A stretch of 64,000 nucleotides of DNA from Promethearchaeota archaeon (lineage in GTDB: Archaea > Asgardarchaeota > Lokiarchaeia > Sigyniarchaeales > SOKP01), in assembly GCA_019058245.1 (NCBI GenBank), contig JAHPZJ010000019.1:48257-112256 (forward strand), given 5' to 3'. Below the pieces are notes generated by a model that had not been told where the DNA came from, made no database searches, and worked only from the letters and a program-made list of their open reading frames with translations. The translations under genes and the position numbers were made by a program. Positions within the stretch are counted from its first letter, which is position 1; each line of letters begins with the position of its first letter. This document shows positions 37,549 to 46,574 of the stretch, one piece after another.

Positions 37549-38403
37549 TTAGTCAAAACGAAGTGAAAAATCAACGCTTTCTGAAGGAAATTGAGTCAAT
37601 TTTCCTGTGCTTATTACATCAGGTTCTGAAAGTAAATAATCTACAATGTTATCTTGAGTTATACCTCCAGAAATTTCAATTATTACTTTATCTCTCAGAT
37701 TATTTTTTTTTAGTAAATTGATTACATCTTCTACTTGATCTGGTCCCATATTATCTAACATAATGATGTCTGCTCCATTTCTGGCAGCTGTCAGGACATC
37801 TTCGACTTTTTCTATTTCTATTTCAATTTTTTTCGAAAAACTCTTCTTTTTTTTACATTCATCCAACAATTTCACTATGTCTCCACTGAAATATCTTAGA
37901 TGAGTATCTTTTAATAGAATCATATCATCCAATGAAAACCTGTGAACATCTGCTAATCCAATTTCAGCAGCTTTTTTATCAAAAATGCGAATTCCGGGAG
38001 TTGTTTTACGTGTACAGGCAATTTTAACATTTTTTCCAGACTCTTTAATTAATTTAACATATTTTCTAGCAGTAGTTGTAATAGCACTCATATGTACAAT
38101 TAAATTTAGTCCTGTTCTCTCCCCTAATAAAATATTTCTTGCATTACCTATTAATTCTACAACGATATCTCCATTATTAACCCCATCTCCATCTTTCTTT
38201 TTAAAAGAAGTGGAAACGTTTAAAATGTCATATAATATTTTCAATTCATTTAATCCAGAAACAAACCCTCTACTCTTAGCAAATATTTTAGCCGAAGCAT
38301 TAGCATTCTCAGGAATCACTTTAGAACTAATATCGATAAACCTACAATCTTCCTGTAAAAATTCCTTTATTTTTTGTTCAATTATAATTCTATTATAACT
38401 CAT
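37549..38403 (-). CDS. nadC: Nicotinate-nucleotide pyrophosphorylase (quinolinate phosphoribosyltransferase)
   Basis: Converts quinolinate and PRPP to nicotinate mononucleotide in de novo NAD synthesis. Family signs are ISSKVIPENANASAKI, GERTGLNLIVHMSAITT, ACTRKTTPGIRIFDKKA (the RKTxPG motif), GLADVHRFSLDDMILLKDTHL, MLDNMGP and EISGGIT near the end. Length 284 is typical. I use ATG 38403; a GTG nine bases upstream (38412) is possible. Convergent with the NikR-like regulator, so any regulatory link would be indirect. Confidence 0.95.
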   Translation of the reverse strand: MSYNRIIIEQKIKEFLQEDCRFIDISSKVIPENANASAKIFAKSRGFVSGLNELKILYDILNVSTSFKKKDGDGVNNGDIVVELIGNARNILLGERTGLNLIVHMSAITTTARKYVKLIKESGKNVKIACTRKTTPGIRIFDKKAAEIGLADVHRFSLDDMILLKDTHLRYFSGDIVKLLDECKKKKSFSKKIEIEIEKVEDVLTAARNGADIIMLDNMGPDQVEDVINLLKKNNLRDKVIIEISGGITQDNIVDYLLSEPDVISTGKLTQFPSESVDFSLRFD

Positions 38404-38458
38404 CTTTCGCACATTTTTCTATAGTATTATTATTATAGTATAAAAATTAATTAAAATT

Positions 38459-39097
38459 ATGGTAGGAAAAGAATTATTATTTATTAAAAACAATGAGATA
38501 GAACTGGAAGCTGAATACTTTCATTCAAATGGAAGTATAAATCTTCCAGTAGTTTTAATTTGCCACCCACATCCCCAATATGGTGGAAATATGTATAATA
38601 ATGTCGTATCAGGCGTGTTTAATTACATAATAAAACATGAAATTTCATGTCTAAGATTTAACTTTAGAGGTGTAGGAAAATCGACTGGACACCACTCTGG
38701 AGGATCAGGAGAATTGGATGACGTAAAAGCTTGTATTGATTTTTTAGTAAATATGAAAAACCATGAAAGAATAATGATATGTGGATACTCTTATGGAGCC
38801 GCGATTGGATGCTCTGCAATTAATTATTCAGAAAAAATTATTGGATATGTTTCTATATCATTTCCTTGGGATATTATGGGTATTCAATATAAAGAATTAT
38901 CTCAATCAAGTAAGCCAAAATTGTTCATTCAAGGTAATCAAGATAATGTAGCTGTTTATGAGAGATTTCAAGAAAACTTTGATTCTTATTTAGATCCAAA
39001 AACAAGTAAAATTATAGATGGAGCAGATCACTTTTATATAGGTTATGAATCACAGATTTCTGAAGAGGTGTTAGCATTTTATAACAGTTTAATTTAA
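38459..39097 (+). CDS. Alpha/beta hydrolase
   Basis: Serine hydrolase-type alpha/beta fold of 212 residues. The oxyanion region reads CHPHPQYGGNMYNNV, followed by LRFNFRGVGKSTG, the nucleophile elbow GYSYGAA (Ser), and a final DGADHFY with the catalytic His. This pattern is shared by small dienelactone-hydrolase-like and Tex30/KANL3-like proteins. Substrate unknown. The gene overlaps the convergent ADH gene by four bases at its 3' end. Confidence 0.9.
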   Translation: MVGKELLFIKNNEIELEAEYFHSNGSINLPVVLICHPHPQYGGNMYNNVVSGVFNYIIKHEISCLRFNFRGVGKSTGHHSGGSGELDDVKACIDFLVNMKNHERIMICGYSYGAAIGCSAINYSEKIIGYVSISFPWDIMGIQYKELSQSSKPKLFIQGNQDNVAVYERFQENFDSYLDPKTSKIIDGADHFYIGYESQISEEVLAFYNSLI

Positions 39098-40131
39098 AAA
39101 AAGTTTAATAAAACCTTGCCGAATTGATTACCACTATTTAAATATGTTTCTGCTTCTCCTGTTTGATTAAAAGGAAAAATTTTATCAATAATTGGATTTA
39201 GTTTTCTTTCAAATACTAATTTCATTACTTCTCGAAATTCTCCTTGGGTTCCCATGGATGTTCCTTTTATTTCTAGATGCTTCCAAAAAAGATTTGCTAT
39301 ATTTAGTTTTGTAAATGGTCCTGTAGTAGCACCGCAAGTAATTAATTGACCACCAGGTCTTAATAAACGAATACTATTTTGGAAAGTTGCTTTTCCAATA
39401 CTATCAATAACAATATCTATACCATGTCTCTCAGTTAATTCTTTGTAGACATATTTCGTATAATCTTTCATTTCATTGTAATTTAAAACATGATCCGCCC
39501 CTATATCTATTGCTTTTGCAATTTTTTCAGGTGTACTAGTTGTTGCTATAACTTTTGCTCCAAAATATTTGGCAATTTGAATTGCAGCTGTAGAAATACC
39601 TCCTCCAGCTCCATGTATGAAAACATAATCTCCTTGCTTCACATTAGCTTGCGTCTTCAACATTCTATAAGCAGTCAAAAAAGTTAAAGGTGCTGCAGCT
39701 GCTTTATCTAAGGGAAACATTTTAGGTACTTTTAGAACATTAATTTCAGGTATTTTAAAATATTCTGCAAATGTTCCCCATCCGTGTTCTCCTATGATTG
39801 AAAAATTTTTACAAAATACTTGTCTTCCAGATAAGCAGAATTCGCATTTTCCACAAGATATTCCAGGATTTATAGTAACTTCCTCACCAACATCTATAGT
39901 AGTTACTTGAGATCCAACTTCCTTCACTATTCCACTCCCATCAGCTCCAATCACATGAGGTTTCTTTATGTTTAATCCTGGCCATCCATTAATTACAAAT
40001 ATATCTAAATGATTCAATGCTGCAAACCGAGTCTCTATTAATACTTCATTAGGACTTATACTCAAATCATCTACTTCACCAATAGAGATCTCATCTATTT
40101 TACCATGTTTAGAAAAATATGCTGCTTTCAT
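39094..40131 (-). CDS. Zinc-type alcohol dehydrogenase (MDR superfamily)
   Basis: Medium-chain dehydrogenase, 345 residues. Structural-zinc cysteines are seen in GISCGKCEFCLSGRQVFC; catalytic-site residues lie in NHLDIFVINGWP and GADGSG. The NAD(P) site is VFIHGAGGGISTAAIQIAKYFGAKVI. The catalytic Cys usual in ADH near residue 38 is replaced (LNHLDI), as in quinone-oxidoreductase-like members, so the alcohol dehydrogenase reaction is not certain. Start is ATG 40131; the gene stands alone. Confidence 0.87.
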   Translation of the reverse strand: MKAAYFSKHGKIDEISIGEVDDLSISPNEVLIETRFAALNHLDIFVINGWPGLNIKKPHVIGADGSGIVKEVGSQVTTIDVGEEVTINPGISCGKCEFCLSGRQVFCKNFSIIGEHGWGTFAEYFKIPEINVLKVPKMFPLDKAAAAPLTFLTAYRMLKTQANVKQGDYVFIHGAGGGISTAAIQIAKYFGAKVIATTSTPEKIAKAIDIGADHVLNYNEMKDYTKYVYKELTERHGIDIVIDSIGKATFQNSIRLLRPGGQLITCGATTGPFTKLNIANLFWKHLEIKGTSMGTQGEFREVMKLVFERKLNPIIDKIFPFNQTGEAETYLNSGNQFGKVLLNFF

Positions 40132-40231
40132 CTTAAGTACTACATTTTATTTATCCTTTTGAATCTGTTGTTTATATTTTAAAATGAAACTAGGATAAAT
40201 TAACAAAAAATAAAGATTATAAGAAAAAAGA

Positions 40232-40630
40232 TTATAAACTTGAGAGTTTTTCTAAATCATCTTGAGAGTTTTCAACAGCCCAATCAAGGAGTTGATCAAA
40301 ATATCTTTCTACATCATCGGTTTCAGGTGATTTCGACAGAATAGCTAAAATAAATTGATTCTTATCATCAGGCATGATAATATTCCTCATCATGATAAAA
40401 TCCTCTTTGTACTTTATCTTCATACTCATTATCTCAGAAAGATCTAGCTCCTCGGCTGCTTTATATGCAGAATCACTCAATAACGATCCCATAGCTGCTA
40501 CAACACGTTCATCAATCTTTTCTTCTTTTTGAGATGCTAAAACAAGTCCAGTTGAGGTAGCGAAAAGTGACGCTCGAAAATTTCCATTTTCATTAAGTTC
40601 TTTAAGTACTAGATCAAGTCTACTTACCAA
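40232..40630 (-). CDS. Roadblock/LC7-domain protein
   Basis: A 132-residue protein with the roadblock fold: LKELNENGNFRASLFATSTGLVLAS, then EERVVAAMGSLLSDSAYKAAEELDL, and a final DQLLDWAVENSQ helix. In bacteria (MglB), eukaryotes (Ragulator, TRAPP-like) and Asgard archaea such proteins bind or activate small GTPases. The window also encodes a Ras-like GTPase (51145-51729), so a partnership can be tested, but the two are 10 kb apart. Confidence 0.9.
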   Translation of the reverse strand: MVSRLDLVLKELNENGNFRASLFATSTGLVLASQKEEKIDERVVAAMGSLLSDSAYKAAEELDLSEIMSMKIKYKEDFIMMRNIIMPDDKNQFILAILSKSPETDDVERYFDQLLDWAVENSQDDLEKLSSL

Positions 40631-40886
40631 ATCTTAACACTCTCAATTATGATTATTCAATGATAACTTAAATTAGACTATAGATTTTTTTTTTTAATAT
40701 GTTCTTTATCTAAAATGCTTACATAAAATTTCCTTGTAAGAATAATATGAGTAAATTAATATTTAAAATTATTCAAATGGAACTTTGAATCATATTTTCT
40801 AATTTTCGTTTAAAAATTTAATATTTTTTATAATGAGGTATTATTTAGAATCAAATTTAATTATCGGAGTGGTATATTCTAAATTA
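40631..40886. other. Gene-free spacer
   Basis: About 255 A+T-rich bases upstream of the roadblock gene. It contains a T-tract near 40685-40697 on the plus strand and no open frame or RNA fold that I can support. Confidence 0.5.
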
Positions 40887-41402
40887 TTATTTAAGATTGA
40901 TAATGAAAGTTGATAAAATATCATTCTCATCAATAGTTAAAGTAATTACGCTTGGTCTAGCGATAGGTTTCATAAACCCAGGTCTTTCAAGAGGGGCTTT
41001 TGGTTTTGTGGGGGAACCAGGATTTAAAAGAAGAACGTTAAAAGCGGTACCTTTTATTAAAGGTTGATGAGTATGTCCAAAAATTAGAATTTGTAAACCA
41101 TGTTGTTTTGTGAACTCTTCAAGATTATCTGGTAAAATATGGATTACTCCAATATTATACCTTCCTATTGTAAACTTTGTGAAAATTTTTAATTCCTTAA
41201 TATTATCCAGATTTCCTTGTACACATCTAGTTGCCGCTATACTTTGTAGTTCTTTTAGAAAAAATTCCTCACATACATCACCAGCATGAACAATTTCATC
41301 AACATCTTTAAAAACTTTTCTAAGTTGATAGAATAAGGAAGAAATCTCATCTTTAGAGGAATCATTAGTAATATGCGTGTCAGATAATATCCCCAACTTC
41401 AT
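40887..41402 (-). CDS. MJ0936/YfcE-type metallophosphoesterase
   Basis: Metal-dependent phosphodiesterase of the calcineurin-like superfamily, 171 residues. All five metallophosphatase blocks are seen: GILSDTH, VHAGDV, QGNLDN, a His in VIHILPDN, and FGHTHQP. The size matches the MJ0936/YfcE subgroup, which hydrolyses model phosphodiesters; the natural substrate is unknown. It follows the CPBP protease gene by 14 bases on the same strand. Confidence 0.92.
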   Translation of the reverse strand: MKLGILSDTHITNDSSKDEISSLFYQLRKVFKDVDEIVHAGDVCEEFFLKELQSIAATRCVQGNLDNIKELKIFTKFTIGRYNIGVIHILPDNLEEFTKQHGLQILIFGHTHQPLIKGTAFNVLLLNPGSPTKPKAPLERPGFMKPIARPSVITLTIDENDILSTFIINLK

Positions 41403-41416
41403 TAGAATAACACACT

Positions 41417-42478
41417 CTATATTGCTATAATAAAACTCATTATAAAAATCAAGAAACTCACAATAATATCAAAAAATATCCGAAAACTCGTGTCACCTAT
41501 CGTAATCTCGTCTTCCTCATCGCGTTTGAAATAGGATTTAAGCATACTCAAACCGATGGATACACTTTCTTTGATTTGGGAAAACTGCCAGATAAAAAAT
41601 ATACACCCTATCAATAGTAATGGAATATAAAGATAAAGAGTTAACACTGAAAAATCTATTTCATTGTTAAAACACCAAATGGCATGAGCTGAGATTATGT
41701 TATTTAATGAATGGGCGATAATTACAGGGAAAATCCACTTTTTTCTTAATACAAATAAAGAAAGGATTATTCCAATAAAAAAAGCTTGTAAAAACCAAAT
41801 TAATGGAAACCAAATCGGATATAATCTACTTACAGGATCGAGGAAATAAGCAAAATGACGTAATCCAAAATAGAGAGATGATATCATTACAGCGGATATA
41901 CTAAAAAAATGTTCACTTCCCCTTTTAGTTATCAGGCCCCTAGTAATAGTCTCTTCTGACATTGCTACAGAAAATTGAATAATAATTACAGAAACTAAAA
42001 ATATAATGTAAGATGTTCCTGATGTTAAATAAACATCTGTATTCGGACGTGTATAAGATTGGTATTCAAGCATCTCTGGTATTAGTAAGTAACCAAAAAA
42101 ATCAAATGGTAAAAAAATCAGAAAGAAAATTAATAATCCGTATAAAATTTGATACTTATAATTCTTTCTGGTCATTTTATATAATTTTAAGTGTCCCTTT
42201 GCAGGAGAAAGGCTATCCTCTAAAATAACCTCTTTTTTTTGAGGAGGTTCAAATACTCTATTAGAGATTATTAAAATAAGTGGTACTCCAATAAATACAA
42301 AAATAGCTTTTAAACTATAAATCAATATACCATAAAGTGGAGAATCTGATTTTACTACTAATGGAATTAAAAAAGTAGGTAATAAAAAAACTAAAATTAG
42401 AAGAAAGCCTAAAGCAACTTCTTGCAAGAAAAACCGCATTCTCTTAAAAGCAATTACTTTCTTACTATTTTGGTACAT
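41417..42478 (-). CDS. CPBP-family intramembrane metalloprotease (CAAX-protease-like)
   Basis: Integral membrane glutamic/metal protease of the Rce1/CPBP family, 353 residues with about eight hydrophobic helices. The three motifs are intact: EETITR (EExxxR), FGLRHF (FxxxH) and HSLNNI (HxxxN). A charged loop near residues 80-105 separates helices 2 and 3. Members process CAAX proteins in eukaryotes or handle bacteriocins in bacteria; the substrate here is unknown. Co-transcribed with the downstream metallophosphoesterase gene. Confidence 0.88.
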   Translation of the reverse strand: MYQNSKKVIAFKRMRFFLQEVALGFLLILVFLLPTFLIPLVVKSDSPLYGILIYSLKAIFVFIGVPLILIISNRVFEPPQKKEVILEDSLSPAKGHLKLYKMTRKNYKYQILYGLLIFFLIFLPFDFFGYLLIPEMLEYQSYTRPNTDVYLTSGTSYIIFLVSVIIIQFSVAMSEETITRGLITKRGSEHFFSISAVMISSLYFGLRHFAYFLDPVSRLYPIWFPLIWFLQAFFIGIILSLFVLRKKWIFPVIIAHSLNNIISAHAIWCFNNEIDFSVLTLYLYIPLLLIGCIFFIWQFSQIKESVSIGLSMLKSYFKRDEEDEITIGDTSFRIFFDIIVSFLIFIMSFIIAI

Positions 42479-42549
42479 TTATTATCACTTTTATAATTTG
42501 AATAAAAAATTATTGAATCAAAAAATTATAAATTTTGTTATTTACTAAT

Positions 42550-43503
42550 TTAAAGACTGAAATCTATCTCATCCTCGGTAGGAATACCACTTCTAGCCCC
42601 TAATTCTTGAATACAACTTCCTGCAATGTAGTTCCCAATTTTTACATTGATTTTCAGATCTTCAAAATTAAAACTAAGATTTTTATTAAAACCGTATATA
42701 AATCCCGCGGAAAATGCATCTCCTGCTCCAGTTGTATCAATTATTTTTTCTACTTTGATGGGTTCAATTAATTCAGCTCTTTTTGAATTTATCAGCCAAG
42801 CTCCTTTTTTTCCCGTAGTTATGATAATAATTCTAATCCCTAATTTGAATAGACTTGATACTTTTTCATTAATTAAATGTCTCTTTAATTTATTATCTAC
42901 TACTTGAAAGAGATAAAGAAATTCTCTTTCTGAAATAATCAATATATCGATATCACTTAATAATCCTTGTATCTTACTATAACCTTGTTCAATAACCAAC
43001 ATTCCCGGATTTAAGATTATTGGAATTTTATGTTCTTTTGCAATTTTAGCGGCTTTCACAAAAGGTGCCAAATTCTGTAAACTACTTAAAAATATTATTT
43101 TTGCTTTTAGAATTTCTTCAGAATTTATATCATTTGAAGAAAGCAAATTTGCTGCTCCGCTATATGCATAAATTCTTCGATCTCCACTTCTATCTATAGC
43201 AACATATGCCAGTCCTGTTGCTTGTTCTCGTGAGTACTTAATTAAAGTTGTATTAAGTGAAATTTCTTCGAAATCCTTAATGATCTTATTTCCAAATTCA
43301 TCTTTATATCCTATCTTTCCTATAAATGCTGTTTTTAATCCTATTAACTTGCAAGCATAAGCTGTATTTGCGGCAGCTCCACCAGACATTATCTGCAAAT
43401 TTGGTACGAAAATCTCATCATCTTCTATTGGATGCCTTTCGATTTTAGCGACAATGTCAATAAGAGCGGCACCAATACATATTACATCAAAATCTTTTTC
43501 CAT
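42550..43503 (-). CDS. PfkB-family carbohydrate/nucleoside kinase
   Basis: Ribokinase-fold kinase of 317 residues. Signs are the N-terminal CIGAALIDIVAKIERHP, LQIMSGGAAANTAYACKLIG, and the C-terminal signature DTTGAGDAFSAGFIYGF with the catalytic Asp. It lies directly downstream of purM (about 12 bases) and purB, so a nucleoside or ribose kinase role in purine salvage is plausible; this is inferred only from context. Confidence 0.9.
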   Translation of the reverse strand: MEKDFDVICIGAALIDIVAKIERHPIEDDEIFVPNLQIMSGGAAANTAYACKLIGLKTAFIGKIGYKDEFGNKIIKDFEEISLNTTLIKYSREQATGLAYVAIDRSGDRRIYAYSGAANLLSSNDINSEEILKAKIIFLSSLQNLAPFVKAAKIAKEHKIPIILNPGMLVIEQGYSKIQGLLSDIDILIISEREFLYLFQVVDNKLKRHLINEKVSSLFKLGIRIIIITTGKKGAWLINSKRAELIEPIKVEKIIDTTGAGDAFSAGFIYGFNKNLSFNFEDLKINVKIGNYIAGSCIQELGARSGIPTEDEIDFSL

Positions 43504-43515
43504 TAAATAATCTCC

Positions 43516-44700
43516 TTAATCGTAAGTAAAAGAACCAACTTCTGATTTAAGCTCTAACACATTTTTACCCTTTATTGGAGACTGTTCGCAATATCCAATT
43601 ATCTTTGAATCAATACGATAATTTTTGGCGATTTTTATAATTTCTAAGGAGATAGATTCATCACATAATATTTCCATCCTATGTCCCATATTAAAAACAC
43701 TGTACATTTCCTTCCATTGAGTTTCAGATGATTTTTGAATCAATTTAAATATTTTTGGAATACTGAATAAATTATTCTTTACATATTTTATCCCTTTTCC
43801 AAATTTTAGGATTTTAGCTTGACCTCCCCCAGTATTATGAATGATGCCATGAATATCATTTCTATAATCTCTTAGGATATCATTTATAACTGGAGCATAT
43901 GTTCTTGTTGGTGATAATAATGCTTTTCCAATAGTTAAACCAAGCTCATCAATCATATCTGTTAATTTATATTTACCAAAAAAAACAAAATTCTCATCGA
44001 GATTTTGATCATAACATTCTGGATATTTTTTATAATATTCATGTGAAAGTATGCCATGCCTTGCTAATGTTAATCCATTACTCCCAATTCCACTATTATA
44101 CTCATCTTCATAGGATGCTTTTCCAGAACTAGCTAGACCAATTAAAATATCTGTAGATTTAATATTACTGGCATCGATCACATCTTTTCTTTTCAATCTA
44201 GTAAATACAGATGCTAATATAGATATACTTTTAACTAAATCTCCAATATCTTCAGTTTCACCCCCACAAGTGAGTATTTTTAAGCCATATTTCGAAAATT
44301 TTTTGCTAAATGACTCGTACTCATTAATAATAGTGGATAATATTTCACCAGAAATAATATTCGCATTTCTCATTATGGTATTAGATAAAAAGAGATCCCC
44401 TGTTGCTCCAACACATAATAGATCGTCTATATTCATCGCAATGGTATCATGAACAATCCCCTTAAATACACTTATATCTCCCGTTTCTTTATAGTACATA
44501 TATGCTAAACTTGATTTTGTTCCTGCCCCATCTTCATGAAACACCGAACAATAATCCTTATTTCCTGCTATATCTTCAACTATTTTACAAAATGCTCCTG
44601 GGAATAACCCTTTATTTATAGATTTTATAGCTAAATGAACATCTTCCTTTTTAGAGGAGACACCTAATTTTTTGTATATATTATTATTATTTTCAGCCAT
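43516..44700 (-). CDS. purM: AIR synthase-like (PurM, phosphoribosylformylglycinamidine cyclo-ligase)
   Basis: Aminoimidazole ribonucleotide synthase of de novo purine synthesis. It shows the PurM fold in FHEDGAGTKSSLAYMYYKETG, FKGIVHDTIAMNIDDLLCVGATG, TCGGETEDIGD, and SGIGSNGLTLARHG. At 394 residues it is longer than the usual about 345, with extra sequence in the middle and end; a related PurM-like synthetase cannot be fully excluded. It lies between purB (11 bases upstream) and the PfkB kinase. Confidence 0.85.
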   Translation of the reverse strand: MAENNNNIYKKLGVSSKKEDVHLAIKSINKGLFPGAFCKIVEDIAGNKDYCSVFHEDGAGTKSSLAYMYYKETGDISVFKGIVHDTIAMNIDDLLCVGATGDLFLSNTIMRNANIISGEILSTIINEYESFSKKFSKYGLKILTCGGETEDIGDLVKSISILASVFTRLKRKDVIDASNIKSTDILIGLASSGKASYEDEYNSGIGSNGLTLARHGILSHEYYKKYPECYDQNLDENFVFFGKYKLTDMIDELGLTIGKALLSPTRTYAPVINDILRDYRNDIHGIIHNTGGGQAKILKFGKGIKYVKNNLFSIPKIFKLIQKSSETQWKEMYSVFNMGHRMEILCDESISLEIIKIAKNYRIDSKIIGYCEQSPIKGKNVLELKSEVGSFTYD

Positions 44701-44711
44701 TGTATTAAAAT

Positions 44712-46070
44712 TCAGACTTTATATTTATTTTTTAGGAACTTTACTAAATTCTCTACTTGTTCAACAGCTTGACCAATATATTGATATGGATCAAAAATAT
44801 CATCTAATTCTGCTTTAGTAAATTTTTCTTTAATTTGATTGTTTTTAATTAAAATATCTTTCAAGTATAAATCTTTAGTTCTAGCTTCTATTGAGGCTTT
44901 ACGTAAGATTTCATGCCCTTCTTGTCTTCCAATGCCCTTCTTTACTAGTTGAACCATAAATTTTTCACTAAGACATGCTCCTTTAGTGAGATTTAGATTT
45001 TCCTCAATTTTTTTTTCATTGAATTCAAGACCTATTAAATTTTCATTTAATTGTCTAATCATATAATCTAATAGTATGAAATTTTCAGCAAAAACTACTC
45101 TCTCAGAAGCAGAGTTTGTTAAGTCTCTTTCATCTTCCAAAACAATATTATCTAAAGCCACTAATACGTTAGATTTTAGAATTCTAGCTAAACTACATAT
45201 CCGTTCTGATTTATGAGGATTCCTTTTATGGGGCATTGTTGAGCTTCCCACTTGCTCTTTTTTAAAGGGTTCAAATATTTCCGCAATTTCATTTCTCTGA
45301 AGAATTCTATTTTCTCTAGCAATTTTAGCTAATGTTTGACCAATTATTGACGTTAAAAAGACAACTTCAGCATGTCTATCTCTCTGGATAATTTGATTTG
45401 CTATAAAAACAGGATTTAAATCAAGTTTATTCATTACCCTTTTTTGAATTTCTATACCTTTTTCTTCAAAGCTGGCCATTGTCCCTACAGCACCAGACAT
45501 TTTACCATAAGATATTCGATTAATAATTTCAGAAATACGATCTAAATGTCTGCTTATTTCATAAGCCCATACTCCAAATCTCATTCCGTAAGTAGTAGGA
45601 ATTGCATGTTGACCATGTGTTCTTCCTATACATACTAAAATCTTTTTCTCCTCAGTAATTCTTATGAGATTTCTTAATAGATCTAATAAAGCTATTCTTA
45701 TGTAAATTAAAGCTTCTTTAAGTTGTAAAGCAATCGCAGTATCTTCAATATCATAACTGGTTGCACCAAGATGAATATATTTACCAGCATCTCCTTCACA
45801 TTGCTCTGCTAATGCTTTAACCATTGCCATTAAATCATGATGTATTTCTTTATCAATTTCCTTTACTCTCTCTAATTTTATATGAAATAAGTTTGCTTTT
45901 TTCTTTATTTCTTTAGCAGCATCATGAGGAATATTGTTTAATTCTGCATGAACTTGCGCCAAAACAGCCTCTACCTTTAACCAATTCTCCAATTTTTTTT
46001 CTTCTGTGAAAATTTTTGCGATTTCCGTTCGATACCTTGTTTCTATTGGATGTATAAATTTATGATCCAT
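44712..46070 (-). CDS. purB: Adenylosuccinate lyase
   Basis: Cleaves adenylosuccinate and SAICAR in purine synthesis. The fumarase/ASL superfamily signature GSSTMPHKRNPHKSE is present at about residue 265, with HLGATSYDIEDTAIALQ and IGRTHGQHAIPTTYG containing the catalytic His upstream, and the C-terminal SER loop. The 452-residue length is typical for archaea. First gene of the purB-purM-pfkB minus-strand cluster. Start is ATG 46070. Confidence 0.96.
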   Translation of the reverse strand: MDHKFIHPIETRYRTEIAKIFTEEKKLENWLKVEAVLAQVHAELNNIPHDAAKEIKKKANLFHIKLERVKEIDKEIHHDLMAMVKALAEQCEGDAGKYIHLGATSYDIEDTAIALQLKEALIYIRIALLDLLRNLIRITEEKKILVCIGRTHGQHAIPTTYGMRFGVWAYEISRHLDRISEIINRISYGKMSGAVGTMASFEEKGIEIQKRVMNKLDLNPVFIANQIIQRDRHAEVVFLTSIIGQTLAKIARENRILQRNEIAEIFEPFKKEQVGSSTMPHKRNPHKSERICSLARILKSNVLVALDNIVLEDERDLTNSASERVVFAENFILLDYMIRQLNENLIGLEFNEKKIEENLNLTKGACLSEKFMVQLVKKGIGRQEGHEILRKASIEARTKDLYLKDILIKNNQIKEKFTKAELDDIFDPYQYIGQAVEQVENLVKFLKNKYKV

Positions 46071-46228
46071 ATTTCTTCCCTTTTTTTATTTTATCCTAAT
46101 TAAAATAATGATTCGTCCCAAAATATATCTTATTTTATTGAAGATATTAATCTTAAAATATTTCAATAAAAAAATCAGAAAATTTTAAAGCTGTGAGAGT
46201 TAAATTGTTTTGTTCAATTTAAAGCAAT

Positions 46229-46426
46229 ATGAATAATACTCAGAAATATTTTTTCTTTCGCTGTTATAATTGTGGAGAATGGTATTATTCGAAGAAAATT
46301 ATTAAATCAAAAAAATGTTGGAAATGCAACCATTCATTTTTATTCAAAAATTCAACTAAGTTTGCTCGAATCTGCTCACTTAAAGATGCTATCTTAATAG
46401 TCAAGAAATTAAAGATTATAGATTAA
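46229..46426 (+). CDS. Small zinc-ribbon protein, 65 aa
   Basis: A 65-residue protein with a zinc ribbon made of two Cys pairs, FRCYNCGEWYYS and KKCWKCNHSF, followed by a short helix (LKDAILIVKKLKI). Such small archaeal zinc-ribbon proteins (DUF1922-like) are conserved but uncharacterised. It diverges from purB and stands alone, with an ATG at 46229 and a TAA at 46424-46426. Confidence 0.75.
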   Translation: MNNTQKYFFFRCYNCGEWYYSKKIIKSKKCWKCNHSFLFKNSTKFARICSLKDAILIVKKLKIID

Positions 46427-46574
46427 AACTAACTTTTAATACTAATCATTCAAATTAAGAATATATTTAAAAAAGAAAGATATTTAAGCAATTCTTCTCT
46501 TTTTTTGATGATAAATAGTTAATAGAAATACCCAAACTACTTGATAATTATATTCTAACCTTTAAACGGGAAAA

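Noticed and set aside
37549..38403. nadC as target of the neighbouring NikR-like regulator
   Set aside because: The genes are convergent, so the regulator's promoter-side operator cannot control nadC. Nothing upstream of nadC resembles the repeat.
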